A DNA stretch of 64,000 bases from Thermofontimicrobium_A sp034505795 (GTDB taxonomy: Bacteria; Zhuqueibacterota; Zhuqueibacteria; Thermofontimicrobiales; Thermofontimicrobiaceae). The position numbers and the translations under genes were made by a program. Location: the NCBI GenBank assembly GCA_034505795.1, contig JAPDQM010000009.1, forward strand, positions 1 to 64,000, given 5' to 3'. Under the pieces are notes generated by a model. It did no database searches. It was not told the DNA's origin and saw nothing but the letters and a program-made list of their open reading frames with translations. Positions 43,896-54,000 of this stretch are shown one piece after another (within the stretch, counting starts at the first letter, position 1; every line of letters begins with the position of its first letter).

Positions 43896-44138
43896 TTAAA
43901 AGGAAGCCGAGGCTCCTGGCACTAAAGAGATCAGCGCCGGGATGATGAACTTGGCACCATAGATGATAATGGCAGCGATGGCGATTCCGATGAGCTGCTT
44001 TTTGGCCTTCTCCTGTCGACCGCCATCGGCGCTGGCCATGTTGAAGCCAGCCACAATCAAGGCGAGCACTAAAATGAAAGAAGCCATATACACCAAAACA
44101 TCAATGATGTTTTTTAACGCCCCAGTAATCGTTTGCAT
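43896..44138 (-). CDS. VirB2/TraE-like pilin
   Basis: A small protein of 80 residues with two hydrophobic segments (NIIDVLVYMASFILVLALIV; IAIAAIIIYGAKFIIPALI) separated by a short charged loop (DGGRQEKAKKQ). This is the topology of VirB2/TraE pilin subunits. It lies between VirD4- and VirB3-like genes. It has no cleavable signal, so it would be inserted as a short two-helix protein. Assigned from topology and place. Confidence 0.6.
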   Translation of the reverse strand: MQTITGALKNIIDVLVYMASFILVLALIVAGFNMASADGGRQEKAKKQLIGIAIAAIIIYGAKFIIPALISLVPGASASF

Positions 44139-44325
44139 AGTATCCTCCTACATAATTTGACCCATTAAAATTCTGCTGCGTGCAACATATTAACCCGAAA
44201 CCCAAGGCCACCTCAAAGAAATACGCCAAGAATCGGTGGCACATGGATTTTTAAAGCATTATTCCTGGCGTAAATAATATGAATCAGTATCGTTAAAAAT
44301 TCATCTTGTGATATTCTCGCTGCCG

Positions 44326-46116
44326 TTAGTCCGCCCGATCACGATCCTGACCACCGAATGGCAGCAACTCGTCGAATTTGAAATAACCCGTTTTTAGCAC
44401 TGACAGAAATCTTGGCCGACGCATGAACAGCACGCAGCGGCCCACCTCCAGATGCTTCAGAAAATTGGGATCCGCCAGATTAAATTTTCGCTCACCCTGG
44501 CCCAGCGATTCCACATGCCCAAAACGATCCTGCATCATCTGAATGCTATCGGGACTGCCCAATTGAAAACAGCACACAATGTTGGTGTGATCGATCAACT
44601 GGTTGATAAAAACTTTCGACAGGTTCAGCGCCGGATCATCCAATTCTGCCAGAGATTGATTGGAATAACAGACGCTGACGCCAACCCCGCGACAGGCCTC
44701 TAACAACTGAATGAAGTGCGGGCTGACAAATTTCGCCATTTCATCGATGACCAGCAAGCCCTCTTTTGCGCTGCTGTCTCCACCCTGCAAGGCCAGCCGA
44801 TGAAAACAGTGGGCTATATCCTGCAAAATAAGCTGCCCCAAAAAGCGAGTGGCGCCTTCATGGCTTTGCATCGGCAATGTAAAGTAGCAGTCCCGATGTC
44901 CGTGATAAATATCCACAATATCGATCTGCGGCCGATCGGTGTTCAACAACTCGCCATAGCCCGATTGCATCAAATCCCGCAGCATCCCAATGAAGAACCC
45001 CACACTGGCCTGAAATGCGGAGTAGTTCATCTGAATCTCCTGCAAGCCATGCTTCACATAAAAATCGGCTACTCGTTCGCCTTGCCGGGCTAAAAACCCG
45101 CGTGACTGAAAATATTCCAGCAGTTCCCGCAGATTGAACGAAGTGTTGGTTTCCTCCATTGCGCGCAAAAAGATCGTCAGCGCTGAGTCCAATCGCTCCC
45201 GACTGGCGGCTGGGTGTTGTGACCAGTCGATGCTGTTCATGATCTTGCTTTTCACCTCGCTGGCCGTACCGCAGAGCAACGGATTATAGGTTGCTGATCG
45301 TGCTGGATCCAGCGGATTGAAATAATAAATATCCCGCCCCTGCGCCAGTGATACTGCGATAGTATAAAAGCGATCGATATTTTGTCGTGACGCCTTGCCA
45401 TCAATGACGATGGTGGCGACATTGCGCCGCATCTCCTGAAACCAAATCGGCTGAATAATGCTTTCGGTTTTGCCAGTGCCCGGCGCACCCACTACCTGCA
45501 AATGCCCTTTTAACCAGTCCCGCTTGATAAAAAACGGTCGGCTATCGGCTGTCAAATCCAATCCCAGGAAGATCTCATCGGCTTTGGCGACTTGACTGAA
45601 TTTGACAATATCCACTTCACGAACCGCCTTATCCCGCAATCTGACTGCTTTGCTGAGCGATGATCGGGTTTTCAAAGAGCGATAAATAAAGTTGACAATG
45701 ATGAGAATCGGCGCGGCGCAAAAATAAAGGGAGCCGAGAAAATCCCAAATTCTCAAATTGCCCCCGTTCAAATAGTATAGCAAATGATTGATCGGCGTGA
45801 CCAGCAGTTGCAGCATTTTCATGATATCATTATAAATCTGCAGAAACAACCTGCCCCCATATCTCACGCCAAGCCAGAAGCTCGGTGCCGATTGAAAAAA
45901 AGCAATGGTTTTGTGAATGAGATAGTATCCCAGCAACAGCGGCGGCAAAATTTTAAGGCCACGTCGCGCCCACTTTTGACCAGGAGAAATCTTAAGCTGA
46001 TATTTCTTAAAAAAAATGGGCTGAATGAGATACTCAAATAGCGTGTCCGCCAAAAACCAGGGAATCAGAAACGGCAGCGATATCAGGCTGACCAGAGTCT
46101 TGAAAAATATTTTCAC
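44326..46116 (-). CDS. virD4: VirD4/TraD-type coupling ATPase
   Basis: A protein of 596 residues with three N-terminal membrane segments (up to about residue 145), Walker A VVGAPGTGKTESII at about 206-219, a Walker B-like LLVIDEMAKFVSPHF and the QSLAELDDP segment typical of the TraM-recognition region. Coupling proteins select the relaxase-DNA complex or protein effectors for the VirB channel. It is the first gene of the cluster. The frame starts with GTG (46116) behind AAAGG. A functional substrate partner, the relaxase, is not found nearby. Confidence 0.9.
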   Translation of the reverse strand: MKIFFKTLVSLISLPFLIPWFLADTLFEYLIQPIFFKKYQLKISPGQKWARRGLKILPPLLLGYYLIHKTIAFFQSAPSFWLGVRYGGRLFLQIYNDIMKMLQLLVTPINHLLYYLNGGNLRIWDFLGSLYFCAAPILIIVNFIYRSLKTRSSLSKAVRLRDKAVREVDIVKFSQVAKADEIFLGLDLTADSRPFFIKRDWLKGHLQVVGAPGTGKTESIIQPIWFQEMRRNVATIVIDGKASRQNIDRFYTIAVSLAQGRDIYYFNPLDPARSATYNPLLCGTASEVKSKIMNSIDWSQHPAASRERLDSALTIFLRAMEETNTSFNLRELLEYFQSRGFLARQGERVADFYVKHGLQEIQMNYSAFQASVGFFIGMLRDLMQSGYGELLNTDRPQIDIVDIYHGHRDCYFTLPMQSHEGATRFLGQLILQDIAHCFHRLALQGGDSSAKEGLLVIDEMAKFVSPHFIQLLEACRGVGVSVCYSNQSLAELDDPALNLSKVFINQLIDHTNIVCCFQLGSPDSIQMMQDRFGHVESLGQGERKFNLADPNFLKHLEVGRCVLFMRRPRFLSVLKTGYFKFDELLPFGGQDRDRAD

Positions 46117-46859
46117 GGCTGTGCCTTTTCCATTTATTGCGCAGAAATTCTGCCCCGAGCCCTTGCTTCCGTACTGAAAGTTTTCACTACCAGTTTTTGG
46201 CGAAAACGGTTCGGCACGGAAGTCATTAGAGCAATAATCGAGCCAAAAATTAAAGCGCTGTAATTGTTTTATAAGCCCATCGTCTGCGAATCATGCCAAA
46301 CAAAAAATCAATGCAAAAACGAAACTTTTGGTCACGACATGGTCAATTTTCGACCACCCCTTAACCAAATTTGACCATTTTGTAACTTCTCCAACCCTTC
46401 CCGTTGACAGCCCAAGTCAAATAACATGCTGCCATTCCATCATCTCAAAATCCCAAGATTCCACATTGTTCTGACCTTGTCTTGTCCCACGACTCAATCA
46501 TCTAACTGTTGAATTATTCCATTATTCCATTATTCCACCATTCCATTACTCCAACACTCCAGTACTCCAATTTTCCAATTCTCCCATGTTCTAACGGTAT
46601 CATTCTTACATCATCAAAAAAATGGCTTGCTTCTCAATCAAAAGTTTCATATACTCTCGCCAATGCCAAAATTTTGAGCACCCATTTTTCAAAGCTTAAT
46701 TTCTGACACTGGTAAGGACGACTGCGATCTCCTATTGCTTGAAAACCAAGGCTGTGCTATCGTAATATCGCAGAAATTAAAGAAATTGTCAAGCGAAAAA
46801 TTTGCGCCGATGTGCTGAATGCAACTGAATTAACCTTGCAGTCTGGAAGGGATTTAAAG
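46117..46859. other. Divergent intergenic region upstream of the type IV cluster
   Basis: 743 bases between the VirD4-like gene and asnA. It includes a 72-base, nine-unit octamer repeat (46515-46586) and A/T-rich stretches. I found no origin-of-transfer-like inverted repeat, integrase, tRNA or relaxase here. Promoters for either gene are not clear. Confidence 0.5.
46515..46586. repeat. Degenerate 8-bp tandem repeat, nine units
   Basis: Units of the form TATTCCAT. The CC dinucleotide recurs with an exact 8-base period at 46519, 46527, 46535, 46543, 46551, 46559, 46567, 46575 and 46583, while the other positions drift (TACTCCAA, CACTCCAG, TTTTCCAA). On the minus strand the units read TTGGAGTA/ATGGAATA. 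Purpose unknown. Confidence 0.85.
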
Positions 46860-47900
46860 ATGAATACCCATTTGATCATCCCACCGAATTATTGCTCGAA
46901 ACTCAATTTGAAAGAAACCGAAAAAGCCATTCGACAAATCAAAGAATTTTTTCAAACCAATCTGGCGGTGGAGTTGCATCTTATTCGCGTCACCGCACCG
47001 CTGTTTGTCAAAGCCGGCACCGGCATCAACGATGATCTCACTGGTGTCGAGCAGCCGGTCTCTTTTTTGGTCAAGGCCTTGAATCAGACTCGCTTTGAAA
47101 TTGTTCAATCGCTGGCCAAGTGGAAGCGGATGGCCTTAGCCGACTATGGTTTTAAGCCCGGGGAAGGAATTTATTGTGACATGAATGCGATTCGACCAGA
47201 TGAAACGCTGGATAATCTCCATTCGATTTATGTGGACCAGTGGGATTGGGAGCGGGTGATTTCGCCGCAGGAACGGACATTGACGTTTCTCAAAAGCATG
47301 GTTCGGAAGATCTATGCTGTCATCCGACGAACCGAGCACTATGTCTGCCAACAATACGATGTTATCGAGCCGATCCTACCCGAGGAAATCACTTTTATTC
47401 ACAGCGAAGAGCTGGAAGCCAGGTACCCGCAGTTGACACCGGCGGAACGGGAAAAAAGGATCTGTCGTGAACATGGCAGCGTATTTGTCATTGGCATCGG
47501 CGGCAATCTGAAAAATAATCTCCCACATGATGGTCGTGCGCCGGATTATGATGATTGGTCCACGCCGACAGAACGCGGTTTCCATGGCCTCAATGGTGAT
47601 ATTTTGGTCTATTACCCATTATTAGACATGGCGTATGAGCTCTCATCCATGGGCATCCGGGTCGATCCACTCGCGTTGGAACGACAACTGGCTCTTCAGA
47701 ACAAAACTGAGCGAAAGCAGCTCCTTTTCCACCGTCGGCTGCTGGCGGGTGAATTGCCCCTGTCCATTGGTGGCGGCATCGGTCAATCCCGATTGTGCAT
47801 GTTTTATTTGCGAAAGGCGCATATCGGGGAGATCCAGGCTGGCATCTGGCCTGAGGAGATGATTCAACAAACCCGGGCGAATAATATTTTCTTACTATAA
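46860..47900 (+). CDS. asnA: Aspartate-ammonia ligase
   Basis: A protein of 346 residues, matching AsnA over its whole length. Seen: LAKWKRMALADYGF, GEGIYCDMNAIRPDE, LHSIYVDQWDWERVI, FVIGIGGNL, RAPDYDDWSTPTE, GLNGDILVYYP, ELSSMGIRVDP and LSIGGGIGQSRLCM, all hallmark blocks of this class II synthetase-like enzyme that makes asparagine from aspartate, ammonia and ATP. ATG at 46860 has GGAAGGG 8 nt upstream; the longer frame from 46812 is rejected. The methyltransferase starts 18 nt later, so they may be one transcript. It is divergent from the type IV cluster. Confidence 0.95.
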   Translation: MNTHLIIPPNYCSKLNLKETEKAIRQIKEFFQTNLAVELHLIRVTAPLFVKAGTGINDDLTGVEQPVSFLVKALNQTRFEIVQSLAKWKRMALADYGFKPGEGIYCDMNAIRPDETLDNLHSIYVDQWDWERVISPQERTLTFLKSMVRKIYAVIRRTEHYVCQQYDVIEPILPEEITFIHSEELEARYPQLTPAEREKRICREHGSVFVIGIGGNLKNNLPHDGRAPDYDDWSTPTERGFHGLNGDILVYYPLLDMAYELSSMGIRVDPLALERQLALQNKTERKQLLFHRRLLAGELPLSIGGGIGQSRLCMFYLRKAHIGEIQAGIWPEEMIQQTRANNIFLL

Positions 47901-47918
47901 GCAGGGAGAGAGCAGCGC

Positions 47919-48476
47919 ATGGATCACTTTGGTTGGCTGGCACCTTTTTATAATCGGCTCTTTGCCGCGCAGGATTTTTCAAAGTTGTATGCCCGGCTGC
48001 AATTGCCGATCCGCGGACGGCTGCTCGATGCCGGCGGGGGCACAGGTCGGGTCTCATGGCCGCTACGGGATCGGGTCGGCGGAATGGTGGTGCTGGATTT
48101 TTCCTTTCGCATGCTGCAACAAGTGCCGCAGCAATCCGTCATTTTCCCGGTTCAGTCGTCGGTCGAACGCTTGCCGTTTCCCGATCATGCCTTTGAACGG
48201 ATTCTGGTAGTGGATGCGTTTCATCATTTTGTTGATCACCCCGTGGCAGTCGCAGAGCTTTTGCGCGTGCTTCATCCCGATGGCCTTATGGTTATCGAAG
48301 AGCCGGACATTCGGCATTGGGCCGTCAAAGCCGTGGCCTTGATGGAAAAATTGCTGTTCATGCGCAGCCGATTTTACGCACCCGATGCAATTAGCAGCCT
48401 ATTTACTGCCCAGGGCGCCATTGCCACCATTGAACACGACGATCATTATACGAGTTGGATCATCGTCACCAAGTGA
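47919..48476 (+). CDS. Class I SAM-dependent methyltransferase
   Basis: A protein of 185 residues with a UbiE-like methyltransferase core: LLDAGGGTGRVSW (motif I), MVVLDFSFRML, VERLPFPDHAFERILVVDAF (motif II with FHHF) and EPDIRHWAV. Substrate unknown; UbiE/COQ5-like and small-molecule methyltransferases look alike here. It follows asnA by 18 nt with GGGAGAGAG upstream of the ATG. It ends with TGA, one of the normal uses of that stop codon in this window. Confidence 0.8.
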   Translation: MDHFGWLAPFYNRLFAAQDFSKLYARLQLPIRGRLLDAGGGTGRVSWPLRDRVGGMVVLDFSFRMLQQVPQQSVIFPVQSSVERLPFPDHAFERILVVDAFHHFVDHPVAVAELLRVLHPDGLMVIEEPDIRHWAVKAVALMEKLLFMRSRFYAPDAISSLFTAQGAIATIEHDDHYTSWIIVTK

Positions 48477-48702
48477 CGCCTGAATCTGCCAGAACGACGG
48501 GCAACAAAACGGTTTTTCCTTGAATCATTAGTAGTTGGTATCACAATCGCCATTCACATCTATCCGACCCAGTTCGTTAGTGGCAGCATTAATTGGCAGT
48601 TTTTATTGAACGGTAGGTAAGTCGCACGTCACCCGGGCGATCGTTCGCCGAACCGATTGGCGGGATATGGGGAGCAAGGTGAATGTGGGAATCGCCAGCA
48701 AG

Positions 48703-49722
48703 CTATTGGGACTGCTGGCGCAATTGGGTTTCGAGAAAATCGATCACCTGCTGCATATCCTCGGGTAATTCAGAATCGAACAGCAACTCTTGACCGGTTT
48801 CCGGATGAATAAAGCCGAGTGTTTTCGCATGTAGCGCCTGCCGCGGCATCATCTGCAGCAATTTCAGCCCCAATGCTTGCTGACTTTTATTTAATTGCAT
48901 GACCTGCTTATGACGACCACCGTACGTCTGATCCCCCAGTACCGGATGCCCCTTGGCAGAAAGGTGCACGCGAATTTGATGTGTCCGCCCTGTCTCCAGC
49001 TTGATCCGCAAAAAAGAAAGCAGCGGGTATTCTTTGAGCACCATGTAATTGGTAATTGCCTCCTTGCCCTGTGAGGCGATGATCATGCGGGTGCGATCCT
49101 TGCTGCTACGACTGATGAACGTTTCAATACGCCCCGTCTTCTCCAACAAATGTCCCCACACCAATGCCCGATATTCTCGCTGGATGGTTCGCCGGGAAAA
49201 CTGCTGTGCCAGTTGGCTATGGACATAATCGTTTTTAGCCACAACTAACAAGCCCGAGGTATCTTTATCCAGTCGATGCACCAGGCCTGGCCGATTCGGC
49301 CCGCTGAGTTGGGATAGTGATCGACAATGATGCATCAAGGCATTGACCAGGGTACCGCTGGCGTTGCCATAAGCGGGATGGACTACCATACCTGCTTTTT
49401 TGTGAATGACCAGCAGGCTTTCATCTTCGTAGAGAATGTCTAATGGGATATTTTCGGGTTGGAGATCATAAATTTTGGGTGGCGGGAAGATGATGCGAAT
49501 GCGCTCGCCGGGACAAATGGGATGGCTGGGCTTGGCAAGCACATTATTAATCGTCACCCGCCCATCTTTGATGAGTCGATTAATCTGAGACCGAGTGACT
49601 CGCTCGATCTGATGGACCAGAAATTGATCGAGCCGTTCTCGGGTTTGATGCTCAGGGACAATGATTTCTCGAACTCGTGTTTCATCAATGGCGTCAGCTA
49701 CATCTTTAGCTTCTATCATCAT
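48703..49722 (-). CDS. rluD: 23S rRNA pseudouridine synthase, RluD-like
   Basis: A protein of 339 residues. An N-terminal S4 RNA-binding domain (RLDQFLVHQIERVTRSQINR, GRVTINN) is followed by the catalytic domain with HRLDKDTSGLLVVAKND containing the catalytic aspartate, KLETGRTHQIRVHLSAKGHP and LHAKTLGFIHP. It makes pseudouridines in helix 69 of 23S rRNA if it is the true RluD; related RluA-type activity cannot be excluded. It directly follows lspA (17 nt gap) in the well-known lspA-rluD arrangement. Confidence 0.9.
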   Translation of the reverse strand: MMIEAKDVADAIDETRVREIIVPEHQTRERLDQFLVHQIERVTRSQINRLIKDGRVTINNVLAKPSHPICPGERIRIIFPPPKIYDLQPENIPLDILYEDESLLVIHKKAGMVVHPAYGNASGTLVNALMHHCRSLSQLSGPNRPGLVHRLDKDTSGLLVVAKNDYVHSQLAQQFSRRTIQREYRALVWGHLLEKTGRIETFISRSSKDRTRMIIASQGKEAITNYMVLKEYPLLSFLRIKLETGRTHQIRVHLSAKGHPVLGDQTYGGRHKQVMQLNKSQQALGLKLLQMMPRQALHAKTLGFIHPETGQELLFDSELPEDMQQVIDFLETQLRQQSQ

Positions 49723-49739
49723 AGGCCAGCAACATCGTG

Positions 49740-50234
49740 CTATGAACTTGACTCGAATTGATCTTCTTCAGATTCATCTCTATTTTTTTCAAAAATAACC
49801 ACTGCAATCAGGATCACCATCCCGATGGTGACCGCAATATCGGCCATATTAAACACTGGCCAACGGATGACTCGAATTTCAATAAAATCGACCACCTCGC
49901 TTTGGCGCATGCGGTCGATCAAATTGCCCAAGGCGCCCCCCAAGATGAACGATAGTGCCAATCGGGCCCAGAAATGTTCCGGCTTCAGCCGAAACAGATA
50001 AATTAAAATTACCACACACGCCAGTGAAGCAAAAATTGTATAAAACAATTTGCCGCCAACAATGATCCCAAAGGCCATGCCCGGATTTTTGATATACGTC
50101 AAGCGGAGTGCATCCCCAATGATGGCGATGGATTCGCCGAGCTTCATATATTCTTTAACCAGCGCTTTGGTCACCTGATCGATGATAATGATGATTGTGG
50201 ACCAACCCAACAGGATGACATTCGATTTGTACAC
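49740..50234 (-). CDS. lspA: Signal peptidase II (prolipoprotein)
   Basis: A protein of 164 residues with four membrane segments. Catalytic aspartates lie in ALGNLIDRMR and VFNMADIAV; YIKNPGMAFGI is the conserved third motif. It removes the signal from lipoproteins and is needed by the lipoproteins predicted here. Start GTG at 50234. The order ileS, DksA-like, lspA, rluD is the classical arrangement, with 266 bases between the DksA-like gene and lspA. Confidence 0.93.
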   Translation of the reverse strand: MYKSNVILLGWSTIIIIIDQVTKALVKEYMKLGESIAIIGDALRLTYIKNPGMAFGIIVGGKLFYTIFASLACVVILIYLFRLKPEHFWARLALSFILGGALGNLIDRMRQSEVVDFIEIRVIRWPVFNMADIAVTIGMVILIAVVIFEKNRDESEEDQFESSS

Positions 50235-50500
50235 GGTTCAATCTTATTATGCTTGAATTCTATAACTGAACGACACTTTTTTCGGAATATCTTTTCTAAA
50301 GCTTAACCTGCAATCAATTCAAAACCAGACATCCACATAGCCACAGCTTGCCAATTTCAAGTGGGCTGCCCACCAATTTTCTGGCACTTTTAGCATTATC
50401 AAACCACCTGAAATTTTAAGGTGCAACCATTTGCGCTGACGCCGCCCTGCTTTTTGAATTGGCTTGCCATCAAACGCAGTTGAGACCATACGAGCTAATG

Positions 50501-50860
50501 CTATCCACGCTCCTCTTTGGCTTTGCACTCCAGGCATAACTTGGCATAAGGAATCGCCTCCAGCCGCTTGGGATCGATGGGCTGATCGCAAACCGCACAA
50601 AGCCCATAGGTGCCCTCTTCAATGCGGACCAGCGCATCATCCAATTCCGCCAGAATATCATTCTGCAAGGATGCTACCATAAACGATTTTTCTCGTTCAT
50701 TGACATCAGAACCCAGGTCCGCCATATGAAACGCGTAAGAATTTTCTGCCGGCGCTTCCTGGATGGCCTCTTTCAATTCGCCTTGTTTCAATTCTTCATA
50801 AATCTCACGGCGCTTGGCTAAAATCAATTCTCGATAGTGATCCAGCTTCATGTTCGTCAT
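50501..50860 (-). CDS. TraR/DksA-family zinc-finger protein
   Basis: A protein of 119 residues. N-terminal coiled coil (LAKRREIYEELKQGELKEAI) and a C-terminal C4 zinc finger, CAVCDQPIDP with a later CLECK, as in TraR/DksA/YocK proteins. Such proteins act on RNA polymerase in the secondary channel. In many bacteria a TraR/DksA protein is encoded between ileS and lspA, as here. GGAG lies about 10 nt before the ATG. Its 119 residues are shorter than E. coli DksA (151), so the name DksA is not assigned. Confidence 0.82.
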   Translation of the reverse strand: MTNMKLDHYRELILAKRREIYEELKQGELKEAIQEAPAENSYAFHMADLGSDVNEREKSFMVASLQNDILAELDDALVRIEEGTYGLCAVCDQPIDPKRLEAIPYAKLCLECKAKEERG

Positions 50861-51018
50861 CGGTTGTTCTCTCCTTCAAATTCATATCCCTTCCCTTTGA
50901 ATTGAATCATCATTTGGGGAGATAATCGATTATTTGAAATCTTCCTCGCTATTTTTTACTTTTATGGTAATACAGTCAACGCGCACGATCGCCTCTCAGC
51001 TTCAATCGTGGCACCGAA

Positions 51019-54000
51019 TTAGACTTTCGCAATGCCGACAGTGATTTTTTCACCATTGATATCCAGAGTCTTCTGGTAGTCATTCGCTGACAATGTATCG
51101 ATGAGTTTTTCAGCCAGTACTTCGTTTTTGATATAATCAGCTTCGGCAGCAATGGCTTTTTTTAGCAGATCGGAACCATCGTAGGACACCAGAATCCGAT
51201 CCACTACCTTCAGGTCAGCATCTTTTCTCATATTTTGGATGCGATTCACCAGGTCTCTTGCCAATCCTTCATAAATCAAAGCATCAGACAGCGTCAGGTC
51301 AAGAGCCACGGAAAGCTCATCCTCAGTTTCGACTACAAAACTGGGTCGGTTTTCAGTTCGGATGGTAATATCGTCACTGGTCACCGAAAATTCTTTGCCC
51401 TCGATCACAAAACTGAGCGAACCCTGTTTTTCAATTTGCTCAATCTCTGCTTCATTGAGCGAACGAATCCGCTCCGAGACTTTATTGACCAGGCGGCCAA
51501 ATTTTGGGCCTAAATTTTTAAATAATGGTTCTGCCTTCTTGATAAACAGATCTGACTGTTGATTGGAAAAACGGACCGACTTCACGTTCAACTCATCTTT
51601 GATCAACTGCTCCATCCCGGCAATCCGCAATTGAATCTTGCCCTTCGGGTCATAGATTAGCACTTGGGGCAACGGCTGCCTGACTTTGATGGAATGTTCA
51701 TTGCGCAGCGAACGACCAATTTTTACGATCCGTAGTACCATGTCCATTCTTTCTTCCAGTGCCGTCTCACGATACCGATACGCGGCCTGTTCTGGAGAAG
51801 GATATTCTGCCAGGTGTACGCTTTCAACTGCGTCTGGCTGATCCACGATCAAATTCTGATACAATTTCTCGCTCAGGAATGGAATAAACGGCGCGGTGAG
51901 TTTCGCCAGCGTCAGCAGCACATGATATAGGGTTTGATAGGCTGATAATTTGTCACGTCCCAGATGGCCATCCGCATTGGCTTCCGACGGCTTCCAGAAT
52001 CGCCGCCGATTCCGACGCACATACCAGTTTGACAGGTCATCGATAACAAAATCAGAAATTAGCCGGGCCGCTTTTGTGATTTCAAACCGCGCGAGATTAT
52101 CCGTGACCTGCGCAATCAGATCATTCAGTCGCGACATGATCCAGCGGTCAATCAGCGGCCGATCTTCGATTGCTACCAGCGGCTCCCGGCCCGTAAATTT
52201 ATCAATATTCGCATAAAGGGCAAAGAACGAATAAACATTGGTCAACGTTCCAAAGAACTTTCGTTTGACCTCAATTACCCCATCTTCGTCGAATCGAGTG
52301 GGCACCCACGGCGGGCTGACAGTCAATAGATACCAGCGCAGCGGATCGGCTCCGTGTTTCCGAATGATCTCGAATGGATTGACCGTGTTCCCGCGGGACT
52401 TGGACATCTTCTGTCCCTCCTTGTCGAGAATAAGTTCGATGGAGAGGCAGGTCTTGTAGCTTGATTGCTTGAACAAAAAGACCCCCAGAACCAGCAATGA
52501 ATAGAACCAACCGCGGGTTTGATCGACGCCCTCGGCGATAAATTCGGCCGGAAATAGCGTGTGAAAATCGTCCTTGTGCTCGAACGGATAATGCCATTGA
52601 GCATAGGGCATGGCACCAGAATCGAACCAGCAATCGATCACTTCGGGCACACGACGCATTGTCCCACCACATTTGACGCAAGGATAAGTGACCTCATCGA
52701 TATATGGCTTGTGCAGATCAATTTCTTTTTTCAGTCCCGATTTTTGCTGCAACTCGGCGATGCTGCCAATGCAATCCATCTCCCCGCATTGATCACACAC
52801 CCACACATTCAATGGTGTTCCCCAGAAGCGATCGCGTGACAGCGACCAATCCACATTGTTTTCCAGCCACTCACCGAAGCGCCCCAGTCCCACCTCTTTT
52901 GGATGCCAATCGATCTGCTGATTGGCAGCAATCAATTGATCTTTGAACGCTGTGGTACGAATGTACCAGGAATTTCGAGCGTAATAGAGCAGCGGCGAAT
53001 CACAGCGCCAGCAATGGGGATAGGAGTGCGTGATCTTTTCGGTTTTGTACAGAAGTCCTCGCTGCTTCAAGTCGGCTGTAATTTCAGGATCCGCATCTTT
53101 GACAAATTTGCCAGCAAACTGAGTAACATCCGCCACAAACTTGCCGCTTTTGTCAACCGGATGGATGACGGGCAGGTCATACTTTAACCCCACCTGATAA
53201 TCGTCTTCACCGAACGCGGGTGCGATATGCACAATGCCAGTGCCTTCCTCTGCCGTGACAAAATCGCCCAGTATGGTATAGTAAGCGCGCTTGGTCGGCT
53301 TGATAAAAGAGAACAGCGGAATATATTCTTTCCCAGCCAATTCACTGCCGTTGTATTGCTCAACAATTTCAAATTGACCATCGATTACCGACAGCCGATC
53401 GCTGGACAGAATAAGTTGTTGCCCTCGATAGCTGATTTTGGCATAAGTCATTCCCGCATTCAAGGCCAACGCGACGTTAGAAATGAGCGTCCACGGCGTC
53501 GTGGTCCAGACTAAAAAGTAGGTGTTCGCTTCATTGGCCAGGGGCATTTTAACATAGACCGATGGATCATCAACATCTTTGTAGCCCTGAGCCACTTCAT
53601 GACTGGACAGCGGCGTCTCGCACCGGGGGCAATACGGCAAAATTTTGTACCCTTGATAGATCAAATTCTGCTGCCAGAACTCTTTCAGAATCCACCAGAC
53701 GGTTTCGATGTAACTATTTTCATAGGTAATGTACGGATGCTCCAGATCAACCCAAAATCCGATCTTTCGAGTGAGATCATCCCATTCTTTTTTATATTTG
53801 AAAACGCTCTCTTTGCATTTCTGATTAAATTTGTCGACGCCGTACGCCAACACCTGTTCCTTGCCCTCAATGCCCAGGGATTTCTCAACTTCGATTTCTA
53901 CGGGCAAACCATGGGTATCCCATCCAGCTTTTCGATGGACCCGATAGCCGCGCATGGTTTGATAGCGGCAGACAAAATCTTTAATGGTGCGACTGATCAC

